From the NCBI GenBank assembly GCA_900770345.1, contig CAAGKF010000042.1, forward strand, positions 1 through 17,710: 17,710 nucleotides of DNA, in the 5' to 3' direction. The position numbers and the translations under genes were made by a program. Under the pieces are notes generated by a model. It was not told the origin of the DNA. It made no database searches and worked only from the letters and a program-made list of their open reading frames with translations. The stretch comes from Lachnospiraceae bacterium. GTDB lineage: Bacteria > Bacillota > Clostridia > Lachnospirales > Lachnospiraceae. Every line of letters starts with the position of its first letter. Positions within the stretch are counted from its first letter, which is position 1. Shown one piece after another: positions 6,168 to 13,839 of this stretch.

Positions 6168-6944
6168 ATGAAAAACATGAAAAAAGCGTTGTGCATACTG
6201 ACACTGGTGCTGTTTAGCCTTGCTTTGCTGACCGGCTGCGGCAGTTCGGACAATAATTTGAGTGAGGGTGACACCGTTGAGATCAATGATGGCTATGGCA
6301 CGCTCACACGGAACGGGAAGCGTACCCTCGTGTGTGTCTGCCATGACCGGAAAGCGGTATATCCCTACAATTACGATGAAGAGCACGAACTGCTTGGCAC
6401 AGCCGAGATTCCGGAGGAGATCGACGATGAGAATTGGTATCTCAGCAGGTTCAGTTTCTATGACTTCGATGATGATGGCAATAGCGATCTGCAGGTAACC
6501 CTCTCTCATGATATGAGTGAATCATACATTCATTGGACGTGGGTGGAAGGCGAGGGGTATGTTTTCATATGGGAGGAATCCGAGTTCTACCATTCCATCG
6601 TGCTCCGTTACCCCGACGATTATGACAGCGAAAATGAGTTCCATGACGCAATTTATAAGTACGTGGGTGTCTGGCTGAGCGATGCGGACGATCAATACGA
6701 TGACGCATACATTGAGATCGATTGGAATGGTCACTGGACATTATATGCAGCTGGCGAGATCGTGGACGAAGGCCGCCTTTGGAATGAACCGGAAGGGGAT
6801 CACATCTATTCCGACAGCGTTCAAGACAGTGCCATAAATGGCAGCCGGGTCGAAGTGGAGGGTGACCGGCTTTACATCACCAACCTCGGTTCCTTTACCC
6901 ACCTCGTTCCGGAAAATGACAGTGGGAATGGTGATCCCGACTGA
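6168..6944 (+). CDS. Putative secreted lipoprotein, probably truncated
   Basis: A 258-residue protein from ATG 6168 (alternatives 6156 and 6177; only a weak GGTGG site). The N-terminus is a type II signal peptide, MKNMKKALCILTLVLFSLAL followed by the lipobox LTGC, with lipidation expected at Cys24. The mature part is very acidic and includes an EF-hand-like loop (DFDDDGNSD). A C-terminal segment (YVGVWLSDADDQYDDAYIEI and following) resembles small lipocalin-like beta domains of Firmicutes lipoproteins. The frame ends with TGA after GNGDPD. The same frame continues beyond the stop with DPDLHQRDVTEFEGTWYYDN, so the ancestral protein was probably longer. Confidence 0.7.
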   Translation: MKNMKKALCILTLVLFSLALLTGCGSSDNNLSEGDTVEINDGYGTLTRNGKRTLVCVCHDRKAVYPYNYDEEHELLGTAEIPEEIDDENWYLSRFSFYDFDDDGNSDLQVTLSHDMSESYIHWTWVEGEGYVFIWEESEFYHSIVLRYPDDYDSENEFHDAIYKYVGVWLSDADDQYDDAYIEIDWNGHWTLYAAGEIVDEGRLWNEPEGDHIYSDSVQDSAINGSRVEVEGDRLYITNLGSFTHLVPENDSGNGDPD

Positions 6945-7206
6945 GATCCCGATCTGCACCAGCGGGATGTTACGGAGTTCGAAGGTACCTGGTATTACGA
7001 TAACGACCCTGTGCGGTCTGCCTGTGTGTGCGGCAGAAAAGCTGGCCCGGGAGAAGGTCTTTACCGAACTGTTTACGCCGCCATACGGCAACTGCGAGGA
7101 GGAGGCAGGGCAGGTTTATTGGAGTAATCGGTGTGCCCCATGGAGTATAGCTTCATCGATTCCCATGGAGATTTGGAAATTGTGGATTCTCTCGCAAGAA
7201 ATTTGA
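6945..7206 (+). pseudogene. 3' remnant of the lipoprotein locus
   Basis: Immediately after the lipoprotein TGA the same frame stays open to about 7125 and starts with EFEGTWYYDND, like the opening strand of a second lipocalin-like domain. It then becomes low-quality. Other frames carry short protein-like pieces (for example LFTPPYGNCEEEAGQVYW), so small indels are likely. The stretch 7207-7290 shows no gene. Confidence 0.35.
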
Positions 7207-7290
7207 GGAATGGGTATTGCTATGTTATGACTATTATCACGAAGATCGTAAAATAGTATCCCATATCGGAACATGGATGCTTTGCACTTG

Positions 7291-7441
7291 AAAATGTTAT
7301 CCTTAATGACGATCACTCGTGAGCGGCAGTCTGATTATCCAGGACGGGAAACTGGTGGGCGCTGTTACTCATGTTTTGGTGAATGATCCGACGCGGGGAT
7401 ATGGGATTTCTATCGAAAACATGCTGGATGCGGCGGGGTAA
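7291..7441 (+). repeat. spoIVB 3'-end repeat, copy 5
   Basis: Leader 7291-7318 (ATCCTTAATGACGATCACTC, the most diverged leader), spoIVB frame GTG 7319 to TAA 7439. It encodes VSGSLIIQDGKLVGAVTHVL, then VNDPTRGYGISIENMLDAAG. Two changes (SGSP to SGSL, GIFIEN to GISIEN) suggest it is drifting as non-functional DNA. Confidence 0.88.
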
Positions 7442-7446
7442 ATACG

Positions 7447-7475
7447 ATGCCGGAGGTTGGGCCTCCGGCATATTT
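7447..7475 (+). terminator. Rho-independent terminator after copy 5
   Basis: Stem ATGCCGGAGG / CCTCCGGCAT with a short loop, followed by ATTTTC. It is nearly identical to the terminator after copy 2 and sits the same distance from the spoIVB stop. Confidence 0.8.
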
Positions 7476-7778
7476 TCAGCTTATCTTTTGTCTATTCTAA
7501 GCTTCATATTGAGGGCGACATCCGAACCAAGAGAAAGTAGCTTGCCGAGCCGTTCTCACAAAAGACCTAACCTTTGGTTAATGTTTATTTCTTAAAATCC
7601 ACCGTACAATGTTTGTACAGTGGATTTTTGTTTTTAGATGAAAACAACAGCCCCGTTGATACCGGAAATGTCCTGACCTGCCGCGGTGAATCCTGCTTTG
7701 CAGGCAGTGCCGGTGATACGCCGGGGGCCGATGATACTGCTGCGATTCAGCGGCAAACGCGGAAAAGGAAATGATGGT
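7476..7778 (+). other. DUF3137 leader, second copy; no gene seen
   Basis: Matches the leader at 2237-2601 except for a ~70-bp deletion that removed the DUF2442 remnant. It contains the hairpin at 7594-7628 (AAAATCCAC / GTGGATTTT plus a perfect inner stem GTACAA / TTGTAC). No convincing coding frame. Confidence 0.5.
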
Positions 7779-7910
7779 ATGGAAGATCTGAACAGGATGA
7801 CAAAGGAGCAGCTGGAAGATGAGCTCAGGTCTATGCGTAAGAAGGCGGCGATGAACAGGATCCTGACCTGGTGTGCCGTTGCGGCGGCCATCTTCACGAT
7901 CATCACGGAA
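7779..7910 (+). pseudogene. N-terminal fragment of a DUF3137 gene
   Basis: Starts at ATG 7779 after an AAAGGAA site. It encodes MEDLNRMTKEQLEDELRSMR, a basic linker and one membrane segment (ILTWCAVAAAIFTIITE), like the first N-terminal repeat of the intact DUF3137 protein (2602-3690). Similarity stops after ATCACGGAA (7910), where M15 peptidase sequence begins in the same frame. The likely other half of this gene lies at 14851-15691. Confidence 0.7.
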
Positions 7911-8280
7911 TGTAAAGAGAATAATCTGAAGTTAGGCATTGTTGATTGTCTGCGGACGGCAGAGGAACAGGATCTCTTATATGCCCAGGACCGCTCCAAG
8001 CCGGGCGCAATTGTAACCTATGCACAAGGTAACGAATATAAGAGCCAGCATCAGTGGGGCATTGCTTTTGATTTTAACCAAGATGTGAAAGGGCACACTT
8101 ATGATGACCTGTCCTTTTATACAGGTTGGCACATTGGCAAAAAGCATAGGCTTGGGATGGGGCGGAGACTGGGTTCAGCTGAAGGATTACTGCCATCTTT
8201 ACCTAATCGATTGGGGCGACGATGTCTCCCTTTTATTGGATCAATATCATACGCCGGAATAGTTCCGAAAAACATGGGGC
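7911..8280 (+). pseudogene. Broken M15 (VanY/CwlK-type) peptidase
   Basis: The frame continued from the DUF3137 fragment encodes a phage-type M15 metallopeptidase: CLRTAEEQDLLYAQDRSKPG, QHQWGIAFDFNQ (zinc His and Asp). Around 8140-8155 the frame shifts. The real continuation is in another frame, LGWGGDWVQLKDYCHLYLID ... YHTPE, followed by TAG (8260-8262) and FRKTWG, where family members read straight through. The N-terminus is missing. So there are at least three lesions. Such enzymes cut peptidoglycan stem peptides, but this copy is probably inactive. In the shifted frame the chimeric ORF runs on to 8360. Confidence 0.75.
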
Positions 8281-8302
8281 AAACCGGTTCTCAGACATTG
8301 GT

Positions 8303-8331
8303 TTGCCGGAATCGTAGTTCGAAGTTATCTA
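8303..8331 (+). promoter_or_regulatory. Possible promoter for the glycan operon
   Basis: TTGCCG (8303-8308), 17-nt spacer, TATCTA (8326-8331), about 70 nt before the ABC transporter start. The boxes match the sigma-A consensus only moderately, but it is the best candidate upstream of the operon. Confidence 0.35.
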
Positions 8332-8398
8332 AAGAGCAAAAAACGATTATTTGTTTCTAAGGCAAAAAGATGTATCCAGACAAAGGAGACAAGAAAAA

Positions 8399-10111
8399 AT
8401 GAAGCTTCCATACCAGGTTTTTAATAGATTATTATCCCCATCCTCCAAGTGGAAATTTGTTTTTTTGATTTTTCTCAGTGCCATTGCCGCCCTTCTGGAA
8501 ACCCTGAGCATTTCTCTGGTATTGCCCTATATTTTAGCGTTGCGTGATCCGGAGGCCATTCTGGAGAATACTTCGGTTCAGATCCTGAGCAGATGGTTTC
8601 CTCTGAATCAGGAGAATGTAATTTATGTCCTTTCTGCCGGTCTGGCACTGGTTTTTCTGTTGAAAAACCTCTATCTCTGGGGTCTGGATGTGGCAAAACG
8701 GAAATTTGTTGTGTACGAATCCTTTTCTACCAGGAAAAAGGTTTACCGGACTTACATAAACAAACCCTACACCTATTTTCTGACCCACCACTCCCAGGAT
8801 ATCACCAGCACGATTTGTTATTATGTAGCCCAGACCTTTGGTGCGCTGCAGAATTCCATCACCTTTTTCAGTGAAATTCTGGTTCTGGTTCTTTTGATGG
8901 GATTGATGATCAGGGTAAATGCGGCGGTTACTCTTGTGGTTTTTGCGATCAGCGGCGGATTTTTTCTTATCACGAGGAAACCGCTGAAATCCAAACTGGA
9001 GACTTTAGGGAAGCAGATCTGTGAAACCCATGATAAGATGACAAAAAGCGTCTGTCAGTCAATCAACGGCATCCGGGAAATTCAACTGCTGCAGCTGGAA
9101 GATAAGACTCTGGAGGAATTTGACGTTTACAAAGAAGGGAGCGTAGACGCAGAGGTGCAGCAGACCGCACTGCTTTCGGTTCAAAATCGCGTGATGGAAG
9201 TGCTCGCCATTCTCGTAATTCTTATCTGTGTATTGCTGTGCATTCATACGGAGTCAACGGACAGTATGTTTGCCACCTTAGCCCTGGTGGCAATGATTAT
9301 GCTGCGCCTTCGTCGCAGTTTAAACCAGATTTTCTATTGCCTGAACTACTTTTCCGCTTGTAAGCTCCCCCTGGTAAGACTGAACGAAATCATCGACAGT
9401 CCGGATACTTCCCAGAAATCAGCCGAAGAAAAACCGCTGTCCTTTCAGCATACCATTCAGGTGCAGAATCTAAGTTATTCCTATGACGGAGCCTATCCGG
9501 TATTGAAGGATGTAAACATGACCATCCCCAAGGGGAGCATTATCGGTCTGAAAGGAATGTCCGGCGGCGGAAAAACCACATTTGCCAATATTCTGTTGGG
9601 GCTCCTCCAACCGGATGCAGGAAGCGTGCTGGTAGATGGCACTGATATTCATGAACATCATGCAGCATGGTTTCCGCTGGTCAGCTATATCCCTCAGGAT
9701 ACCTTTTTGATGGACAGTACCATCCGGGACAATGTGGTCTTTTTCCGTGAGCAGGACGACAGCAGGGTTTGGGATGCATTAGAAAAAGCGCGGCTGTGTG
9801 ATTTTGTAAAAGCCCTGCCCGACGGATTGGATACGGTGGTCGGTGAAAAGGGTGTACGCTTGTCCGGCGGACAGCGCCAGAGATTGGGCATTGCAAGAGC
9901 GGTGTATCATGATGCTCAGGTGTTTATTTTTGATGAGCCTACCGCCGCGCTGGATGAAGCATTGGAAAAGGACATCATGGATGTGGTGTTTTCTCTGGAG
10001 AATCGCACGATTATTTTGATCGCCCACCATCTGCACACCCTCAATCGCTGTAGCCGTATTTATGAAGTAGGAGATTTGCGCATTCAGGAGGAAAGCCATG
10101 TTCCAGATTAG
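8399..10111 (+). CDS. PglK-like ABC exporter / lipid-linked glycan flippase
   Basis: A 570-residue half-transporter with membrane and ATPase domains fused. ATG 8399 follows AAAGGAG at 8382-8388. Residues ~1-320 carry about six membrane segments. The openings ALLETLSISLVLPYI and SINGIREIQLLQLED resemble PglK-type flippases of lipid-linked oligosaccharides. The ATPase has Walker A GMSGGGKTT (~385-393), Q-loop YIPQD, signature LSGGQ (~488), Walker B VFIFDEP (~508-514) and an H-loop (AHH, ~543), so it should be active. It starts the operon and overlaps the next gene by 14 nt. Grouping with glycosyltransferases and transglycosylases favours export of a lipid-linked saccharide. A general MsbA-type drug or lipid exporter is the alternative. 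Confidence 0.85.
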   Translation: MKLPYQVFNRLLSPSSKWKFVFLIFLSAIAALLETLSISLVLPYILALRDPEAILENTSVQILSRWFPLNQENVIYVLSAGLALVFLLKNLYLWGLDVAKRKFVVYESFSTRKKVYRTYINKPYTYFLTHHSQDITSTICYYVAQTFGALQNSITFFSEILVLVLLMGLMIRVNAAVTLVVFAISGGFFLITRKPLKSKLETLGKQICETHDKMTKSVCQSINGIREIQLLQLEDKTLEEFDVYKEGSVDAEVQQTALLSVQNRVMEVLAILVILICVLLCIHTESTDSMFATLALVAMIMLRLRRSLNQIFYCLNYFSACKLPLVRLNEIIDSPDTSQKSAEEKPLSFQHTIQVQNLSYSYDGAYPVLKDVNMTIPKGSIIGLKGMSGGGKTTFANILLGLLQPDAGSVLVDGTDIHEHHAAWFPLVSYIPQDTFLMDSTIRDNVVFFREQDDSRVWDALEKARLCDFVKALPDGLDTVVGEKGVRLSGGQRQRLGIARAVYHDAQVFIFDEPTAALDEALEKDIMDVVFSLENRTIILIAHHLHTLNRCSRIYEVGDLRIQEESHVPD

Positions 10112-11588
10112 TGTGATTGTCCTGTTGGCGGTACTGCCGGTGGGCTGTATTCTTGCCAGAGTTCTATGGCCCTGTTACTACAACGCCCGGGAGGCGTTAA
10201 AGAAGCAACCCATTGCATCGTATTATGATGCGGTGAGAGCCAAGCCGTCCTATTGCCCTTTGCAGGATATCTCCGCGGATCTGAAGATGATGGTAATTGC
10301 CCTGGAGGATATGAATTTCTTCCTGCATCATGGATGCGACTGGGTATGCATATTCCGGACTTTCCGGAAGAACCTCCGCCATGGCAAAGTATTGGGCGGC
10401 GGCAGCTGCATCACCCAGCAGCTGGCAAAAAATATGTACTTAACTCCGGAGAAAACCTACACACGAAAGCTGACAGAATGGTTTCTTGCAAGGAAGCTGG
10501 AAAAAGAACTCTGCAAGGAAGAAATTCTGGAGTTCTATCTGAACATCATTTACTATGGAATGGGGCAGTATGGCATTGGCAAAGCCAGCCGGTTTTATTT
10601 TGGCGTTTCCCCCGCGGATATCACATTCAATCAGGCGTTAACCCTGGCGTCTTTGATTCCGGCGCCTAATCGCTACGGGCCATTGGCAGAAGCAAACCTT
10701 TTCTGCCGGGCAAAGGCCAGAACCCTTCGCTACTTCGTCCGCAACGATTTGATGAGGGACGCAGATGCCTATTGGTTCCAGATGGCGGAGTATGCCGATC
10801 CGCTGGACAGTCAAATGGCGAGAGATTACAGCACGTTATTTGAGAAGTATTACCGGACAGTTTCTTTAAAGGGTTCTTTACATGCAAACAAGCAGTGCAT
10901 CCGGCTTTTTGGAAAGGAGATTACAATGAACGAACCGACATATAAGTTTCTATATTTTGCGTTGGGGAAACTAAGGAAACTATATCACAGATGCAAAAGG
11001 CTGCGGCTGCGCAACCGCAGACCGACAATCCTTGCAACCGATTGCGTTGGAACCTTCATCTATAACGACTTGGGTCTGCCCTTTCTCAGCCCCACCATCA
11101 ATCTGACAATTTCTCACAGGGACTTTATGAAATTTCTCAACCATCTTCCGGAATATCTGGAATCCGATGTCTATCCACTGGAAGTCAAGGATGCCTACTA
11201 CCCGGTTGGTGAAATCCGATATGGAGAAGAATCCGTCCGGCTTAATTTCGTTCATTACGCTTCCTTTGAGGAAGGCAGGAGCAAATGGAATGCGCGGAAG
11301 AAGCGAGTAGACCCAGAGAATCTCTTCATTCTGGAATTTGAAGAGCTCGCAGATCCGGAGATGATAGAAGAATTTTCGAGGCTGCCCTATCCCAATAAGC
11401 GCTTTATAACCAACGAGAATCCTACGACCTGCGATTGCGTGGAGGTGCTGGATCTTCTGAATGACAAAGATTATCGCAGAGGAACCGGACAGGTGTTAAA
11501 GTACAAGCCCAAATCCGTGAAACGATATCTGGACAGCTTTGATTACATTTCCTTCTTAAACCGCGGGAAGCGGAAAGAGACCGTTTAG
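10098..11588 (+). CDS. GT51 transglycosylase fused to DUF1919
   Basis: A 496-residue protein; ATG 10098 follows a perfect AGGAGG (10086-10091) and overlaps the transporter. Residues ~3-24 are a membrane anchor. Residues ~45-245 are a GT51 peptidoglycan-glycosyltransferase domain: ALEDMNFFLHHG with catalytic Glu70, GGSCITQQLAKNMYL (~101-115), and KEEILEFYLNIIYYG with the second Glu. There is no transpeptidase domain, so it is MtgA-like. Residues 277-496 match DUF1919 (TDCVGTFIYNDLGLPFLSPT, DAYYPVGEI, ARKKRVDPENLFILEFE), found in exopolysaccharide clusters. GT51 works outside the membrane, so the fused DUF1919 would be extracellular, yet the internal start described at 10911 could release it in the cytoplasm. 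Fusion of these domains is unusual to my knowledge. Confidence 0.85.
   Translation: MFQISVIVLLAVLPVGCILARVLWPCYYNAREALKKQPIASYYDAVRAKPSYCPLQDISADLKMMVIALEDMNFFLHHGCDWVCIFRTFRKNLRHGKVLGGGSCITQQLAKNMYLTPEKTYTRKLTEWFLARKLEKELCKEEILEFYLNIIYYGMGQYGIGKASRFYFGVSPADITFNQALTLASLIPAPNRYGPLAEANLFCRAKARTLRYFVRNDLMRDADAYWFQMAEYADPLDSQMARDYSTLFEKYYRTVSLKGSLHANKQCIRLFGKEITMNEPTYKFLYFALGKLRKLYHRCKRLRLRNRRPTILATDCVGTFIYNDLGLPFLSPTINLTISHRDFMKFLNHLPEYLESDVYPLEVKDAYYPVGEIRYGEESVRLNFVHYASFEEGRSKWNARKKRVDPENLFILEFEELADPEMIEEFSRLPYPNKRFITNENPTTCDCVEVLDLLNDKDYRRGTGQVLKYKPKSVKRYLDSFDYISFLNRGKRKETV
10911..10928 (+). promoter_or_regulatory. Internal ribosome site for a separate DUF1919 protein
   Basis: GGAAAGGAGATTACAATG: a near-perfect Shine-Dalgarno (AAAGGAG) about 7 nt before ATG 10926, which is codon 277 of the GT51-DUF1919 frame. 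From here a 220-residue DUF1919 protein would be made (MNEPTYKFLYFALGKLRKLY...). The match is too good and too well placed at the domain border to be likely chance. It may be the ancestral start of a once separate gene. Confidence 0.6.
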
Positions 11589-11602
11589 ACGGAGGTTTTC
11601 CC

Positions 11603-12595
11603 ATGTCAAAATTCAGCATAGTTGTGCCTATATACAATATGGAAGCTTATCTGGAGCGCTGCATTCGTTCCATTTTGAATCAAACTCTTCAGAACTTCGA
11701 ACTGATTTTGGTGGATGATGGTTCCAGCGATGGTTGTCTGGAAATTTGCAAACGATTTGTACAGATGGATGATCGCATAACCGTAATACAGAAAGAAAAC
11801 CGAGGGGTTGCTCGGGCGCGTCAGGACGGTGCCTGCGCCGCCGTGGGAGAATACCTCTGTTTTGTGGATGCGGATGACTGGATCGAAGCGGATTGCCTGG
11901 AAACGGTAAACAGATATACAAATGCGGACATCATTCAATTCGGAATGTTCCTGGAGCACGCAGACAGAAGTGTTTCTCCGGCGCTTCCCATTGAGCCGGA
12001 GGGCTTCTATCACAAAGAAGCAATCGCGCAGATAATCTTCCCGCATTTGATCCTTGGTGAAGACTTTACTTATCACTGCCCCAGTCTCGTTGCCCATGTG
12101 GTTCGAAGGGAATTGTATCTGGCGTGCATGTTAAAGGATGCCCTTGTGGCATACGGAGAGGATCTTGCCTGTGTGATATCCTGCATTTATTCTGCCCAAT
12201 CTCTGTATTGTATCCCCAAATGCCTGTATCATTATTGCTACAATCGCGCCTCTGCCACCAGAGGAACGAAGGCCTATTCATGGGAGGGTCTCCAAACCAT
12301 TGCCGCCCATCTGCGCAAGCAGCTGGATCTGTCGTCGTATGATTTTGGGATGCAGCTGAAACGCAGAATCGCACATCTGCTGTTTTTTACCGCTGCATCG
12401 CAATTTCGCCGGAAAGAGAGTTATGGAACCATCAGGAAGGAGATTCTGGCGAACATTTCCTCGGGGTATTACCGGGAGGTAATCGAACAGGCAGTTTTTC
12501 GCGGCTCCATCCGGGGCTGTGTAGTGACGGTCACATTGAAATACCACCTGATCTGGCCAATATGGCTGTACGCGAAGTGGAAACAGGGGCATTAG
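11603..12595 (+). CDS. GT2-family glycosyltransferase
   Basis: A 330-residue GT-A enzyme; ATG 11603 has GGAGG (11592-11596) upstream, 14 nt after the previous stop. Residues 1-110 are the classic GT2 core: FSIVVPIYNMEAYLERCIRS, FELILVDDGSSDG, RGVARARQDGA and the metal-binding FVDADDW. The C-terminal part carries acceptor-side helices and ends with a hydrophobic, basic stretch (LIWPIWLYAKWKQGH) that may lie on the membrane. It uses a nucleotide-sugar donor in the cytoplasm, probably to extend a lipid-linked saccharide for the operon's transporter. Sugar specificity cannot be read from the sequence. Confidence 0.88.
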   Translation: MSKFSIVVPIYNMEAYLERCIRSILNQTLQNFELILVDDGSSDGCLEICKRFVQMDDRITVIQKENRGVARARQDGACAAVGEYLCFVDADDWIEADCLETVNRYTNADIIQFGMFLEHADRSVSPALPIEPEGFYHKEAIAQIIFPHLILGEDFTYHCPSLVAHVVRRELYLACMLKDALVAYGEDLACVISCIYSAQSLYCIPKCLYHYCYNRASATRGTKAYSWEGLQTIAAHLRKQLDLSSYDFGMQLKRRIAHLLFFTAASQFRRKESYGTIRKEILANISSGYYREVIEQAVFRGSIRGCVVTVTLKYHLIWPIWLYAKWKQGH

Positions 12596-12645
12596 AAGTG
12601 GGGCGTGCCCATACTATGTTTTTTGTTTTAAAGGAGTAGTGGAAG

Positions 12646-13839
12646 ATGCAAAGGTTGATCGCTGCAATCAAAGAGCAGCCAGCAAGAAAAGTGTTGGAAG
12701 AAAAACGTCTGTCAACGTCCTATTGCACCTATGACGAAATCCCCATCTCCATGAAAAATGCGGTTCTAAGCACAGAAGACAGGTGGTTCTTTCAACATCC
12801 CGGCTTTGCGCTGCGCTGCTATTTCCGTGCAATGGTGGAGAATCTGAAGAAAGGAAAACTCGTACGGGGCGGAAGTACCATCACGTTGCAGTTGGCGAAA
12901 AACCTCTATCTTACTCCGGAGCGCACCATACGCCGGAAAATTCTGGAGCTGTTTGCGGCGGTTTATCTGGAGCATGCACTGAGCAAAGAGGAAATCTTCG
13001 AGCTGTATCTGAACATTGTCAATTTTGGTAACGAACAATATGGAATCCGAAATGCCTGCCTTTTCTATTTTCAGATCGAACCCGCTGAGTTAACCCTGAA
13101 CCAGGCACTCAGTCTGGCCTGTTTGCTGCCGGCACCCACCTGGCACAATCCAAACACGCCGGAGGGTCGATTCCATTTGTATCTTTGGAGAGACTGGGTT
13201 GTGTCAGATATGTATCGGGGGCAACTGCTGACAGAGTCTGAACTGAATAGCCTTCGCTGCATTCCATGGGATGAAGCTTTTTCGGGAAGTAACGATGAGG
13301 AACGGTATCGCAGCTTTGTGGAGGGAACTTCGCCAAAGGCGTATCTGGAGAAACTGAAGAAGAAGTGTGGCATCCTCCTGTGGAAGCTGGAAATCGCTCA
13401 GGCCCGCAGAAGGAAACCGGAACCGGGAAGGGGCCGGAGCTTACATCTCATCTTTACAGATAGCTCCAGTTCCAATACTATGGCACTGCTGGATCTTTTG
13501 GATCGCTATGGCGTCAAAGCCGTCTTTTGTTTGAATGGAATCCTGAAAGATGCCCGGCGAGAAGAAATCCAAAAACGGGGACATCGCATTCTGGAGGGTG
13601 ACTATCCCCGGAAAGATCAGGCCATCGTATGCAGCTCCTATGAAATCGCATATAGTTCGAGAAGCGTTCTCCGGCAGGTTTTCTCGGAAATTACCCGGCA
13701 GGGAAAGACGGAAATTGTCATTCAGGATATCTGGCGTATCGACAATACGCTGGTAGAGGGGATTCTTCTGGAAGGGCTTCAAAAAGGGTATTCCTTTGAC
13801 CTGATCAGCCAGGATTTCTGCCTTGCGGAACCGATATGA
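12646..13839 (+). CDS. Unanchored GT51 transglycosylase with degenerate NodB-like domain
   Basis: A 397-residue protein; ATG 12646 follows AAAGGAG, and an upstream in-frame TAG excludes a longer start. Residues ~20-200 are GT51: STEDRWFFQHPGF with Glu44, GGSTITLQLAKNLYLTPE (75-92), KEEIFELYLNIVNFG (114-128). Unlike GT51 relatives there is no N-terminal membrane segment or signal peptide. Residues ~262-397 resemble a polysaccharide deacetylase (NodB) fold: LLDLLDRYGVKAVFCLNG and IQKRGHRI. However, the TFDDGPS motif reads IFTDSSS, so the first metal/catalytic Asp pair is lost and deacetylase activity is unlikely. Last gene of the operon, convergent with the amidase gene, whose 3' end it overlaps by 35 nt. 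Confidence 0.8.
   Translation: MQRLIAAIKEQPARKVLEEKRLSTSYCTYDEIPISMKNAVLSTEDRWFFQHPGFALRCYFRAMVENLKKGKLVRGGSTITLQLAKNLYLTPERTIRRKILELFAAVYLEHALSKEEIFELYLNIVNFGNEQYGIRNACLFYFQIEPAELTLNQALSLACLLPAPTWHNPNTPEGRFHLYLWRDWVVSDMYRGQLLTESELNSLRCIPWDEAFSGSNDEERYRSFVEGTSPKAYLEKLKKKCGILLWKLEIAQARRRKPEPGRGRSLHLIFTDSSSSNTMALLDLLDRYGVKAVFCLNGILKDARREEIQKRGHRILEGDYPRKDQAIVCSSYEIAYSSRSVLRQVFSEITRQGKTEIVIQDIWRIDNTLVEGILLEGLQKGYSFDLISQDFCLAEPI

Noticed and set aside
5542..6204. Long minus-strand ORF (220 codons) across copy 4 and the lipoprotein block
   Set aside because: It runs antisense through the spoIVB repeat and its terminator, has no good ribosome site and no recognisable protein pattern. It is a shadow frame.
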